Counted from the stretch's first letter, positions 46,307 through 55,377 are shown. The stretch is DNA of 64,000 nucleotides from Arthrobacter sp. ISL-5 (GCF_018613835.1 NZ_JAGGPM010000002.1:81131-145130); one strand, 5' to 3'. The notes: generated by a model not told the origin, from the sequence alone. Numbers and translations: made by a program.

Positions 46307-47529
46307 GATGTGCCTTCCTGGGTGAAAGTCCGACGGCGGTATGCCGCTTTGATGAAGCGTGCTCTTTCGGTGGGGCTGGCGGCCGCGGCGGCGATGGTCC
46401 AGGTCAGCGCGGTGGCTGCCTCGAACATCACCCCGTAAGCCTCCGGGGAATCTGCAACTGCTGCGAACGCATGCGAGTGGATCGCTACGTCCGCACCCGG
46501 GATGCTGAGCCAGGGATGCAGGGTGGGAATGACCTGGGAGATGTTGCCCATGTCGGTGGAGCCGCCGGTGATGCCTGCCGACGGCGAGGTGTCCTTGCCG
46601 AACGCATCCATTGCCTCGGTCCAGTGCGCGGCCAGGGCGTTGTCCTGGAGCAGCGGTTCGTAGAGGGGTTCTGTTGCCTCGACGGTCAGCGTTGTTCCGG
46701 TGGCCAGTGCGGCCCCTTCGAAACAGCGCCGGACGCGCTCGAGCAACGCCTCATATTCCCCCAAGGTGAAGGCCCGGCACTCGAACTCGACCACCGCCCG
46801 TTCCGGAATGATGTTCGTGGCGTGCCCGGCCTCGGCGACGTAAAGGGCCACGCGGTGGTCGCCGGGGATCTGCTGGCGCAGGAGCCCGACGGCGACCTGG
46901 CTCAGCACCGCCGCGTCCGCGGCATTGACAGCGAGATGCGGGGCCGCCGCCGCATGTGCGGCCTTTCCGGTGAACGTCGCCTTGTACCGGCCCACGGCCT
47001 GGGCACTGGTGCCGGCAGGGTTGTACGTCACGCCGTCCTGGACGGGATGGACCATGAGGGCGAGGCCGACGCCGTCGAAAGCCCCGCGTTCCAGAAGAAG
47101 CGACTTGCCGCCGCCGTGTTCCTCGGCGGGCGTTCCGATGGCCTTCAGCGTGATGCCCAGCTGGTCCACGTGGGGCCGCAGGGCAAGGGCGGCGGCGACG
47201 GAGGCCCCCGCGATCAGGTTGTGCCCGCACGCGTGCCCGATGTCGGGGAGCGCGTCGTATTCCACGCACAGGGCCACCGTCAGTTCGCCGCTGCCGGCGC
47301 TCGCGGTGAACGCCGTGGAAAGTCCGCCGGTGCCGTGTTCCACCTCGAAGCCGCCGTCGGCCAGCAGCGCTGCTGCCGCTTCGGACGAGCGGACCTCCTC
47401 GAAGGAGACTTCCTTGCTGGCGTGGATCTCGTGCGCCATGGCCTGGACCCGCGGCCTCCATTCCGCGACGCCCTCGGCCAGGGCGGCGCGGAGGGTAGCC
47501 ATGGCGGGTGTTGTCTCTGTCAGTTCCAT
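46303..47529 (-). CDS. M20 family amidohydrolase
   Basis: A 408-residue metal amidohydrolase of the M20 family, relatives of which cut N-acyl amino acids, indole-acetyl amino acids and aminobenzoyl-glutamate. Metal ligands are seen in YDALPDIGHACGHN, in GTPAEEHGGGK (catalytic Glu pair) and in the late SHAFA. The dimerisation domain starts near ATFTGKAAHAA. The start at 47529 has AGGAGGAG. It is followed by a coupled DUF3100 gene and preceded by an aldehyde dehydrogenase gene. Confidence 0.92.
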   Translation of the reverse strand: MELTETTPAMATLRAALAEGVAEWRPRVQAMAHEIHASKEVSFEEVRSSEAAAALLADGGFEVEHGTGGLSTAFTASAGSGELTVALCVEYDALPDIGHACGHNLIAGASVAAALALRPHVDQLGITLKAIGTPAEEHGGGKSLLLERGAFDGVGLALMVHPVQDGVTYNPAGTSAQAVGRYKATFTGKAAHAAAAPHLAVNAADAAVLSQVAVGLLRQQIPGDHRVALYVAEAGHATNIIPERAVVEFECRAFTLGEYEALLERVRRCFEGAALATGTTLTVEATEPLYEPLLQDNALAAHWTEAMDAFGKDTSPSAGITGGSTDMGNISQVIPTLHPWLSIPGADVAIHSHAFAAVADSPEAYGVMFEAATALTWTIAAAAASPTERARFIKAAYRRRTFTQEGTS

Positions 47530-47544
47530 GAGTATCTGCTCCTC

Positions 47545-49092
47545 CTAGTAGGACAGCGACGGGAAGGGAGAGCCTGCCGCGCGGGTGGGCACCCAGATGG
47601 CCTTCGTCTGCGTGTACTCGTCCAGGACACCAGGACCGGAGGAGCGGCCGTGGCCGGAATCGCCGAAGCCGCCGAACGGAACTGCCACGTGGATGGTCTT
47701 GTAGGAGTTGATCCAGAACGTGCCGGCCTTCACCTCGCGGGCAATGTGGTGGGCGCGGGAGACATCGGAGGTCCACACGGCTCCGGCCAGGCCGAAGTTG
47801 GTGTTGTTGGCGCGGGCGATGGCCTCCGCTTCCGTGTCGAACGCGTCCGCGCCCACCACAGGGCCGAAAACCTCCGTGGTTTCGAGGCGGTTGTCGGGCG
47901 TCACGCCGTCGAGCAGGGTGGGCATGACCCAGTGCCCGCCGGCCAGTGCGGACCCGGCGAGGGCGTCCGGCAGCGTCGCCTCCGTGACCCGGCGGCCGCC
48001 GTCGTGCAGTCCGGCCTCGATGAGGGAGGTGACGGTGGCGAACTGCTGGGCCGTGATGATCGGGCCCACTTCGGTGTCCGCGCTGAGCGGGTCGCCGACA
48101 CGCAGCCGCGCGGCCCGGTCGGCGACCAGCTCAACGAACTTGGCGTGCACGCTCCGCTCCACCAGGAGCCGTGATCCGGCGACGCATGACTGCCCCGCGC
48201 CGGAGAAGATGGCCGAGATCGCGCCGTCGGCGGCGCGGTCAAGGTCGGCGTCGGCGAACACAATGTTCGCGCTTTTGCCGCCGAGTTCCAGCAGGGCGGG
48301 AATCCCGGCCTGCGCAGCCGCGACTGCCACCCGGCGCCCGGTGGGGACGGATCCGATGAAGCTGATCTTTCCGACGCGCCGGTCGGTGGTGAGCGCGGCG
48401 CCCACGGTCTGGCCCAGTCCCGCCGCGACGTTGAACACGCCGGCCGGCAGTCCTGCTTCGTGGGCCAGCTGGGCGAGCCGGACCGACGAGGCCGGGGTGA
48501 ATTCGCTGGGCTTGATGATCACGGCATTGCCGGCGGCCAGCGGTGCGGCGGAATTCCAGCCCGCCGTGAACAGGGGAGCGTTCCACGGCGTGATGGCGAC
48601 GACGACGCCCCAGGGAACGCGCTCAGTGTAGGTGTGCCACGCCCCGGGAACGGGAATGGTCTGCCCTGTCAGCTTGTCCGCCCAGCCGGCGTAGTAGCCG
48701 AACATTTCAGCCACTTTTGCAGCTTCAACGCGGGCGTCGCGGATGGGCTTTCCGGTGGTGGCCGACTCGAGGATGGCAAGTTCCTCTGCGTGGGCTTCCA
48801 CGACGCGGCTGACGTTGCGCAGGATTGCTGCCCGTTCGAATCCGTTCATCTCGCCCCAGGCCGCTGCCCCCGCCGTCGAGCTATCCAGGATGGCGTTGGC
48901 GCCCTCGGCTCCGGGGTCGGCGTAGGTGGCAAAAGGTTCGCCGGTGGCCGCTGCGGTGAGCGTGATGCTCTCGCCGCTGCCGGGAACGGTCCGGCCGTCA
49001 AGGAAGGCGCCGAGGCCGGCCGGGAACGCTGCGTCCAGGATCGCTCGGGCGGTAGCTGCTGAGGAGGAGGTGGGTGCTGTTGTGATGCTCAA
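47545..49092 (-). CDS. Aldehyde dehydrogenase family protein
   Basis: A 515-residue NAD(P)-dependent aldehyde dehydrogenase. ITPWNAPLFTAGW and KPSEFTPASSVRLAQLAHE build the cofactor site, LLELGGKSANIVF carries the general base, and GAGQSCVAGSRLLVE holds the nucleophilic cysteine. TTG at 49092 is the apparent start, with AAGGAA six bases before it. The substrate aldehyde is probably made from the product of the adjacent dehydrogenase or amidohydrolase. Confidence 0.92.
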   Translation of the reverse strand: MSITTAPTSSSAATARAILDAAFPAGLGAFLDGRTVPGSGESITLTAAATGEPFATYADPGAEGANAILDSSTAGAAAWGEMNGFERAAILRNVSRVVEAHAEELAILESATTGKPIRDARVEAAKVAEMFGYYAGWADKLTGQTIPVPGAWHTYTERVPWGVVVAITPWNAPLFTAGWNSAAPLAAGNAVIIKPSEFTPASSVRLAQLAHEAGLPAGVFNVAAGLGQTVGAALTTDRRVGKISFIGSVPTGRRVAVAAAQAGIPALLELGGKSANIVFADADLDRAADGAISAIFSGAGQSCVAGSRLLVERSVHAKFVELVADRAARLRVGDPLSADTEVGPIITAQQFATVTSLIEAGLHDGGRRVTEATLPDALAGSALAGGHWVMPTLLDGVTPDNRLETTEVFGPVVGADAFDTEAEAIARANNTNFGLAGAVWTSDVSRAHHIAREVKAGTFWINSYKTIHVAVPFGGFGDSGHGRSSGPGVLDEYTQTKAIWVPTRAAGSPFPSLSY

Positions 49093-49116
49093 TGGTGTTC
49101 CTTTATGGCTGGGTGC

Positions 49117-50058
49117 TTAGGCGACGGCTGTGCTGTTGGGTGCCGTGCTGTTGGGTACTGTGGTGTTGGGTGCGCCGGCAGGGGTGATGGCCGGGGCGAC
49201 GGTCCTGGCGATTTCGGTGAAGTCCGCACGCGGTCCGAGTACGGCCAGGGCTTCCTGCCACTGGCTGGCCACGACTGCCAGCAGGGCCGGGTTTTCGCCG
49301 ATTTGTGCGGCGACCTCCACGGCGAGGGCGGCATCCCGTGCCATGAGGCCCAGGGAGAAGCCTGAATCGTGGGTGCCGGAGAGCACCCAGTTGGGGTACA
49401 TGTTCGCGGAGACCTTGCTGCCGCCGGAGGCCTCGCTGATGCTCGCCGCCGCCTTGGCGGGATCGATGCCGTAGGCCTTGGCGACGCCGAGGGCTTCGCC
49501 CACCGAGACCAGGTTGGCCGCCGCCAGGACGTTGTTGAGGAGCTTGACCACGTTTCCGCTGCCGGGGCCGCCGATGTGGCTGTACTTGCCGCCGGTGAGC
49601 GCGAGCAGGACGGGCTCCGCCGCGGCAAGTGCCGCGCCGGTCGCTCCCACGAAGGCGCTCAGTGTTCCCGTCGCCGCGCCGTCGCGGCCGCCGGAGACCG
49701 GAGCGTCCACGAAGGCTGCCCCCTGCGCCTCGGCAAGGGAGGCCATGAGTTTGCTGGTGGCCGGTTCGGAGGTGGTGGTGTCAATGATCGCGACGGTTCC
49801 CGGAGCAGCCAGAAGCCGGGGCACCGTGGCTTCGACGACGCTGGCGGCGGGCAGGGAGAGCACCGCGTAAGGAGTCCCGGCCAGATCCTCAATGTTGGCC
49901 GTGGTGGCGATTCCCGCTTCTTCCGAGGCGGCCCTGGCTGCCTCGGAGGGGTCGAAGCCGGTGACAGCCCAGCCTGCCCGACGGAGGGTCGCGGCCATCG
50001 CTCCGCCCATGGCGCCGAGGCCTATGACGGCTATGCGGCGGTCGGTGCTGGTGTTCAT
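49117..50058 (-). CDS. NAD(P)-dependent beta-hydroxyacid dehydrogenase (HIBADH family)
   Basis: A 313-residue protein of the 3-hydroxyisobutyrate/tartronate-semialdehyde reductase family. The nucleotide motif is VIGLGAMGGAMAATLRRAG, the substrate loop FVDAPVSGGRDGAATGTL, and the catalytic lysine lies in GSGNVVKLLNNVLAAAN. The C-terminal tail has three Pro-Asn-Ser/Thr-Thr repeats coded by 15-base DNA repeats at about 49129-49172. AGGAG precedes the ATG. It lies between the regulator and the aldehyde dehydrogenase genes. Confidence 0.9.
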   Translation of the reverse strand: MNTSTDRRIAVIGLGAMGGAMAATLRRAGWAVTGFDPSEAARAASEEAGIATTANIEDLAGTPYAVLSLPAASVVEATVPRLLAAPGTVAIIDTTTSEPATSKLMASLAEAQGAAFVDAPVSGGRDGAATGTLSAFVGATGAALAAAEPVLLALTGGKYSHIGGPGSGNVVKLLNNVLAAANLVSVGEALGVAKAYGIDPAKAAASISEASGGSKVSANMYPNWVLSGTHDSGFSLGLMARDAALAVEVAAQIGENPALLAVVASQWQEALAVLGPRADFTEIARTVAPAITPAGAPNTTVPNSTAPNSTAVA

Positions 50059-50110
50059 GAAGTACTCCTGGGGAAGCTCAGTGGTTAGGGACGGGTCAGA
50101 GGGTTGGAGG

Positions 50111-51010
50111 TCAGTCGAGGTAGATGTCCAGGTCTTTCCACAACTGCTGGGTGCGGCGGATGGCGGCACGGCTGCGTTCGGGGTGTGCTGCCTCCATTCC
50201 TGCGAGCAGGCCGTAGACCAGCGAGTTTGCGGCGGTGACGGATTGGAAGAAGGAGATCCCTTCCGAGGCCACCACCAGGAGGTGGTCGGCGGCAGCTGCC
50301 AGTCGGCCGCGGCGCATGTCGCTGATGGCAATGACCTTGGCGCCTGCCTGCTTTGCGGCCTCGGCCGTGACAATGATCTGCCGTATGGAACGCCACATGT
50401 TGATGACCACCAGGACGTCCCCCTCCCCGAGGGTGTTGGTGCTGGAGGCGAGGTGGACGCCGCCGCGGTTCTCGAGCGTGATGGGGTATCCCATCGTTGA
50501 GCCCAGGTGCGCCATCACGCTGGCGGGGCCGGCGAAGGAACCCAGCCCCACGACGGTGATGGACTTGGCGGCGGCCATGGCCGCGATGGCGGCCTCGGCG
50601 TCGTCGGCGGTATTGGAGTCCAGCGTCAGGCGGAGGTTCTCGATGTCGTGGTTGAGCGCGTCATGGAGGGGACTGCGGTGTTCGCCGTGCTCGGTCAGGG
50701 TGTCCTCGGTGGAGATCATCACGAGGTAGCGGGAGCGCAGTTCCCGCTGGAGGTCCGGCCAGCCGCGGTAGCCCAGGTGCTGCGCCGCGCGGACCACTGT
50801 GGAGTTGTTGACGTCGGCGCGCTGGGCAATCTCGGCGATGTCGGCGTACGAGGAGAGCTGCGGGTTGCGGGCGATGACATCGACCACCCGGCTCTGGGCC
50901 TTGGACAGCGGAACGTCCGGAAGTGCGTCACCGAGCCACGCATGGGAACCGTTCCCGGCGGCGTTGGCGCCTGCCGCGTTAGCTTCAAGATCGACAGCGT
51001 TGGTGTTCAA
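50111..51010 (-). CDS. MurR/RpiR family transcriptional regulator
   Basis: A 299-residue regulator. The winged helix of RpiR type is near residues 45-110 (IAEIAQRADVNNSTVVRAAQ), and a SIS sugar-phosphate-binding domain follows (ITVVGLGSFAGPASVMAHL, NRGGVHLASSTNTLGEGDV). I prefer the TTG start at 51010, which has AGAGG upstream; an in-frame ATG at 51058 lies inside a palindrome and lacks a ribosome site. First gene of the minus-strand operon running to 44933. Confidence 0.88.
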   Translation of the reverse strand: MNTNAVDLEANAAGANAAGNGSHAWLGDALPDVPLSKAQSRVVDVIARNPQLSSYADIAEIAQRADVNNSTVVRAAQHLGYRGWPDLQRELRSRYLVMISTEDTLTEHGEHRSPLHDALNHDIENLRLTLDSNTADDAEAAIAAMAAAKSITVVGLGSFAGPASVMAHLGSTMGYPITLENRGGVHLASSTNTLGEGDVLVVINMWRSIRQIIVTAEAAKQAGAKVIAISDMRRGRLAAAADHLLVVASEGISFFQSVTAANSLVYGLLAGMEAAHPERSRAAIRRTQQLWKDLDIYLD

Positions 51011-51052
51011 GTCCGGACCTCTTCTGTAACGTAGATCACTCTGCAAGGCTGA

Positions 51053-51074
51053 TTGCATCAAATGTACTATGCAA
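51053..51074 (-). promoter_or_regulatory. Candidate operator upstream of the RpiR operon
   Basis: TTGCAT, ten bases, ATGCAA: a perfect 6-bp inverted repeat about 43 bases before the TTG start of the regulator. Its A/T-rich centre suits a promoter-overlapping autoregulatory site. Confidence 0.5.
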
Positions 51075-51198
51075 TTTCGTTTGCGGAAAGAGGGTTGGGT
51101 GTCAGGCTCGTAAATCCTCAACTTGTTCACCTCGGCACGGCTCCTGACGCCCCGAAATCGCCGTTGTGGTGGCTGCTTAACTGCGCCACCATGAAGGT

Positions 51199-51837
51199 AT
51201 GAACGCTGCGACACCGAAGGCCGAAGAGCTGAACCTTCCCCAGGCTTTCCTCCTTCTGGCAACGAACGACAAGGACGGGGAACCTTACGTGCCGGCGTAC
51301 GTACTCAGGACCACTTTGGCAGGGGCAACACTGGCCGAGCTGGACCTGCTCGGTGCAATCGGGCTGCAGGGGAAGCACGTCAGGGCCACCGGCACCGCCC
51401 CGCAGCCGGACTTCCAGCACCAGCTGGACCTCATCCGTGAAAAATCACGGCCACACACTCCCAAGCGGTGGGTCTCCATGCTGGAGAGCCGCGTCGAAGT
51501 ACAGCGTGTCTACGAGGGGATGGCGTCACTGGGCATCGTGGAGCATGTCGGCGAAAAACACCTCGGTCTGTTCAGGTCCACGCGGTACCCGGAGAAGGAC
51601 CACGCCCCGGAAGCGGCGCTCCTCCAGAAGATCCAAGCCGCACTCGGCGGTTCGCTGTCCGATTCCAGGACCACGGCACTGATCGCCCTGCTTCAGGCCG
51701 CAGGAGTGCTCGACAGGCTTTTCCCGGCGGCAGATCAGAGCCGGGTAAGGCAACTGGCGAAGGACCACTGGCCGTCCCGTGCGGTGACGGACGAACTGCG
51801 CATGATCAGACTGGCGGAGGCGGAAGCCGCAACCTAG
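51199..51837 (+). CDS. GPP34 family protein (Golgi phosphoprotein 3-like)
   Basis: A 212-residue member of the GPP34 family. It shares with the paralogue at 23810 the segments LPQAFLLLATNDKDGEP, IREKSRPHTPKRWVSMLE and GEKHLGLFRSTRYPEKDHAP, and lacks the repeat insert. The paralogy continues about 45 bases upstream of the ATG, so promoter and ribosome site were duplicated too. In actinobacteria the role is unknown; membrane lipid contact is inferred from eukaryotic GOLPH3. Confidence 0.88.
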   Translation: MNAATPKAEELNLPQAFLLLATNDKDGEPYVPAYVLRTTLAGATLAELDLLGAIGLQGKHVRATGTAPQPDFQHQLDLIREKSRPHTPKRWVSMLESRVEVQRVYEGMASLGIVEHVGEKHLGLFRSTRYPEKDHAPEAALLQKIQAALGGSLSDSRTTALIALLQAAGVLDRLFPAADQSRVRQLAKDHWPSRAVTDELRMIRLAEAEAAT

Positions 51838-51873
51838 CCGCAGGCCGCCCTTCGGGGCACCTTTCAAAACGGA

Positions 51874-51909
51874 AACCGACGACGGCGGGAGGTCCCGCCG
51901 TCGTCGGTT
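51874..51909. repeat. Palindromic intergenic repeat, copy 7
   Basis: The longest copy: perfect 17-bp arms AACCGACGACGGCGGGA and complement around GG. It follows the GPP34 gene and precedes the DUF817 gene on the same strand, where it can end the GPP34 transcript. Confidence 0.85.
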
Positions 51910-52014
51910 GTCTTGGGCTACCGTGGATTGCGCGCCACCGGCTCGGCCACACCATGCGGTCTGCCGCGGGCAGGGAAAACACATTGCCACTCGTGGCGGG
52001 GGAACGGGGTACCA

Positions 52015-52938
52015 ATGCGCAGCTTCACGTCCGTAGAGCACCGTATCGACGAGCGTGCACACCGGCTCCTGGACAATGCCCCCGCCAGCGGCATCCGTTC
52101 GAAGCTCGTGGAGTTCGCCGTCTTCGGTCTGAAGCAGGCCTGGGCGTGCATCTTTGGCGCCGCGCTCCTCGCCGTGATCCTGGCGGCGCGGCTCTGGTAT
52201 CCGGATGACGCCGCACTGGCCAGGAACGATTTCCTGACCCTCGCCGCCGTCGTGATCCAGATCCTGATGGTTGCCACGAGGCTGGAAACCGTGCAGGAGC
52301 TCCGGGTGATTGTCCTCTTCCACCTGGTTGGGACCGTGATGGAGCTGTTCAAGACCGACGTCGGGTCGTGGACGTACGAGGCCGAGGGATTCCTGCGCAT
52401 CGGGGCGGTACCGCTCTTCAGCGGGTTCATGTACGCGGCGGTGGGCTCCTACATGGTGCGCGTCTACCGGCTCTTCGACCTGCGATTCGCGGCCTATCCG
52501 CGGCGCTGGATCACGGCGATCGTGGCCGCCGGAATCTACCTGAACTTCTTCACCCACCACTATGTCCTCGACGTCCGCTGGGTCCTGCTGGCCGCCGTCG
52601 CGGTCATATTCGCCCGGTGCGTGATGCACTTCCGGGTGTTCCGCCGGCAGTTCCGGATGCCGCTGGTCCTGGCGTTCCTGCTGGTGGCGCTGTTCATCTG
52701 GATTGCCGAGAACATCGCCACCTGGTCCGGGGCCTGGCTCTACCCCAGCCAGCTGAACGGCTGGCACATGGTCTCGCTCGACAAGCTGGTCTCGTGGTTC
52801 CTGCTGATGATCATCTCGGTGGTGCTGGTGGCGTGGGTCTACAAGCCGGAACCACCCGAAGCGTCTGACGAGACGGGCGGGGCTGAGGCCGCGGCCGGTG
52901 AGGCGCCGGCGGTCCCGGCGGGCAGCGCGGAAGGATAG
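52015..52938 (+). CDS. DUF817 family membrane protein
   Basis: A 307-residue protein with about eight hydrophobic helices. Recognisable family segments are FGLKQAWACIFGAALLAVIL, LFHLVGTVMELFKTDVGSW, VPLFSGFMYAAVGSYMVR and WIAENIATWSGAWLYPSQ. The function of DUF817 is unknown. The C-terminal 35 residues are Ala/Gly/Glu-rich and probably disordered. GGGGGAA precedes the ATG at 52015. Confidence 0.88.
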   Translation: MRSFTSVEHRIDERAHRLLDNAPASGIRSKLVEFAVFGLKQAWACIFGAALLAVILAARLWYPDDAALARNDFLTLAAVVIQILMVATRLETVQELRVIVLFHLVGTVMELFKTDVGSWTYEAEGFLRIGAVPLFSGFMYAAVGSYMVRVYRLFDLRFAAYPRRWITAIVAAGIYLNFFTHHYVLDVRWVLLAAVAVIFARCVMHFRVFRRQFRMPLVLAFLLVALFIWIAENIATWSGAWLYPSQLNGWHMVSLDKLVSWFLLMIISVVLVAWVYKPEPPEASDETGGAEAAAGEAPAVPAGSAEG

Positions 52939-52942
52939 CCCG

Positions 52943-52968
52943 ACGACGGCGGGACGTTCCGCCGTCGT
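52943..52968. repeat. Palindromic intergenic repeat, copy 8
   Basis: Arms ACGACGGCGG and CCGCCGTCGT with a GACGTT loop, between the 3' ends of the convergent DUF817 and quinone oxidoreductase genes; a bidirectional terminator position. Confidence 0.75.
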
Positions 52969-53004
52969 ACGTTCCTGGCCCCTAGTTCCATCTAGACGAG
53001 GCTG

Positions 53005-53979
53005 TCAGCGGCCGCGGGGGAGCAGGAGGATTTTGCCGGTTGTCCCCCGCGACTCCATGGCAGCGTGAGCTTCACCGGCCTGTTCCAGCGGATAACGGGC
53101 ACCGATGCTGACCTTGAGCGTTCCGTCGGCGACCAGCCCGCACAGTTCCTGAGAGCGCCAGCGCCGCTCATCGGCGTCGAGCAGGAAGTCATCGATCTTG
53201 GGGCGGGTGACGGTCAGGGAACCGTGGGCGTTGAGCTGCTGCAGGTCGAACAGCGGCACCTGCCCCGAAGCGCCGCCGAAGAGTACCAGCGTGCCGCGGA
53301 CGCGCAGCGCGTCCAAGGAACCTTCGAAGGTGTCCTTGCCGATGCCGTCATAGACGACGTCGACGCCACGGCCGCCGGTCAGCTCGCGGACGCGGCCGGG
53401 GACCTCGTTGTAGTCCAGGACGTGGTCGGCGCCGCCTTCCCTGGCCAGTTCCGCCTTTTCGGGGGTCGACGTCGTGGTGATCACCGTGGCGCCGCGTAGC
53501 TTGAGCAGCTGAATCAGCAACAGTCCCACGCCACCGGCCCCGGCATAGGTCAGGACAGTGTCGCCGGGCTGGACCCGGTAGCTGGAATTGATCAGGTAAT
53601 GGGCAGTGATGCCCTGCGCCGGCAGGGCCGCGGCGACGTCGTCGGAGACGCTGTCAGGCACCGGGAGCGCCTTGTCGGCGTCGAGCACCATGTACTCCGC
53701 GTAGCTCCCGGTGCCCTCCGTCGTGGCCACCCGGTCGCCCGGGGCGAAGCCGGTGACTCCGGCGCCGATCTCCTCAACCGTTCCGGCTGCCTCGACCCCC
53801 GGGACGAGGGGGTAGTCGACGGCATAGACGCCCGAGCGCTGGTACGTTTCGATAAAGTTCAGCCCTGCCGCAGCCACGCGCAGCAACAACTGCCCTGGTC
53901 CGGGCACCGGACGCGCAACGTCAACCCGTTCGAACACTTCCGGGCCACCCGCGCGGGCGATCTGCATGGCATAGGGCAT
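53005..53979 (-). CDS. Quinone oxidoreductase (zeta-crystallin-like, NADPH)
   Basis: A 324-residue medium-chain dehydrogenase without zinc ligands. AAAGLNFIETYQRSGVY is the family start. The nucleotide motif is YAGAGGVGLLLIQLLKLRG (normally AAAGGVG). LFGGASGQVPLFDLQQLN and RPKIDDFLLDADERRW match QorA-type enzymes that reduce quinones by single electrons. It borders the catabolic island and could serve it, but has no clear link. Confidence 0.92.
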   Translation of the reverse strand: MPYAMQIARAGGPEVFERVDVARPVPGPGQLLLRVAAAGLNFIETYQRSGVYAVDYPLVPGVEAAGTVEEIGAGVTGFAPGDRVATTEGTGSYAEYMVLDADKALPVPDSVSDDVAAALPAQGITAHYLINSSYRVQPGDTVLTYAGAGGVGLLLIQLLKLRGATVITTTSTPEKAELAREGGADHVLDYNEVPGRVRELTGGRGVDVVYDGIGKDTFEGSLDALRVRGTLVLFGGASGQVPLFDLQQLNAHGSLTVTRPKIDDFLLDADERRWRSQELCGLVADGTLKVSIGARYPLEQAGEAHAAMESRGTTGKILLLPRGR

Positions 53980-54022
53980 GATGGGACTCCTTCGTGGGCT
54001 GGGCGCCCTTGGTGAACGATGT

Positions 54023-54454
54023 TCAGTTCGGTGCTTTCTGAAGCCGATGGTGCATTTCGCCTACCCCACGCGCATACGTGACCAGTTCGTCCCCCGGGGC
54101 GAGGAAGCGCTGGGGCACGCGGCCGACTCCTACTCCGGGAGGAGCTCCGGTGAAAATGACGTCTCCAGGCAGGAGCGGTGTAACGCTGGATAAGCGCGCG
54201 ATGATCTCTGGCACGGAAAAGACCATGTCCGAGGTGTTGCCTTTTTGGACTTCCTCGCCATTGATGGCGCAGCCCAGTTCGATGCTGTTGGGGTCTTCAA
54301 ACTCGTCGGGCGTAACCAGGAACGGACCTATCGGGCGTTCGTAGCATTCCTGGATTTGTGGGCTGAACCGCCCGCCGGTTGCCTCGGAAACGTCGACAAG
54401 TTCGCCGTCCGGCGTGACCAGGGTCAACCGGCTGGAGATGTTGGCTAGGCGCAT
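54023..54454 (-). pseudogene. Fumarylacetoacetate-hydrolase-family gene with a large internal deletion
   Basis: A 143-residue frame. Residues 1-39 (MRLANISSRLTLVTPDGELV... to ECYER) match the N-terminal domain, and residues 40-143 (PIGPFLVTPDEFEDPNSIEL, VFSVPEIIARLSSVTPLLPG, DVIFTGAPPGVGVGR) the C-terminal part of FAH-family acylpyruvate hydrolases of about 285 residues. Some 135-140 residues between are missing in frame, including the Glu/Asp metal ligands, so it should be inactive. Last gene of the minus-strand catabolic cluster. Confidence 0.8.
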
Positions 54455-54485
54455 GCGTAGTCCTTTTAGTTCAGTGGGCCTTTGT

Positions 54486-55276
54486 TCAGTGGGCCGCCGA
54501 GACGTCGAATTCGACGGTGCCCCAGCCTTCGAAGGTCCCCGACCAGCGGCCGGCTTCGTGCATGGGGACGGCTTGCAGGCAGCTGCCGGGAAGGATGACA
54601 TGTCCTGGTTCGAACTCGACGTCATACTCGGCGAGCCGGTTGACCACCCAGGCGACGGCGGCGAAGGGATTGCCGAGGATGTTTCGGGTTGTTCCCGAGA
54701 TGACTTCCCGGTCATTGAACCGCAGAACGCCGCGGGTGTCGCGCAGGTTCAGATCGGTGACGCGCCGCGGGGTTCCGCCAAGAATGATGGCGCCCGTGGA
54801 ACCGTTATCGGCCAGCGTGTCAGGAAGGCCGATCGCCCAATCCTTGACGCGGGAGTCGATGATTCGATGGCCGGCATAGCGTAGTCGATGGCGTTGATGA
54901 CGTCGGCGATGGTGGTGTTGCGGCCGCCGAGGTGCTTGCCCAGCACGAAGGCGGGCTCGAGTTCCACGAAGGGTTCGATGAAGTTATCCCGCTCCAGGGT
55001 CGTCCCCTCGTATTCGAAGGTGCTGGCAAGCAAATGCCCGTAGTCCGGCTGGTCGAGACCAAAGGCGTCCTGCATGACTTTGGCAATGTTCCCGAGCTTG
55101 TAGCCGACGAGGCGGTCGCCGTTGGCGATTGCATCGGCGACGTTGATCTTCTGCACTTCAAACGCTGCGTCCGCGTCCAAGTCAGGCCAGGTCTCAGTCG
55201 GTGCCGAGATGGGTCGGCCCTGGAGCCTGGCGTTGCGGAGGCTGCCCGCAACGACTTCGAGAGTGATGGTAGACAT
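54486..55276 (-). pseudogene. 2-keto-4-pentenoate hydratase family gene, one-base frameshift
   Basis: The start MSTITLEVVAGSLRNARLQG and the central YKLGNIAKVMQDAFGLDQPD, ELEPAFVLGKHLGGRNTT and INAIDYAMPAIE match MhpD/HpaH hydratases that add water to 2-hydroxy-dienoates. After AIE (near 54863) one base is missing; the next frame continues IIDSRVKDWAIGLPDTLADN, FEPGHVILPGSCLQAVPM and GTVEFDVSAAH to the stop at 54486. An AAGGAA ribosome site precedes the ATG. The enzyme would have about 263 residues if intact. Confidence 0.85.
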
Positions 55277-55377
55277 GAGATGGAGTTCCTTCTGTTGCTG
55301 ATATGGATCTCCGGCCCCGGACGAGACGAATCCTTGTTGCGAGGCATGCCCGGGGCCGGAAGTTTGGAGACTGCGAT

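Noticed and set aside
46471..48174. Open frame of 567 codons on the plus strand opposite the amidohydrolase and aldehyde dehydrogenase genes
   Set aside because: Composition typical of an antisense shadow (Arg, Gly, Val, His rich), with no domain, while both minus-strand genes have clear catalytic motifs.
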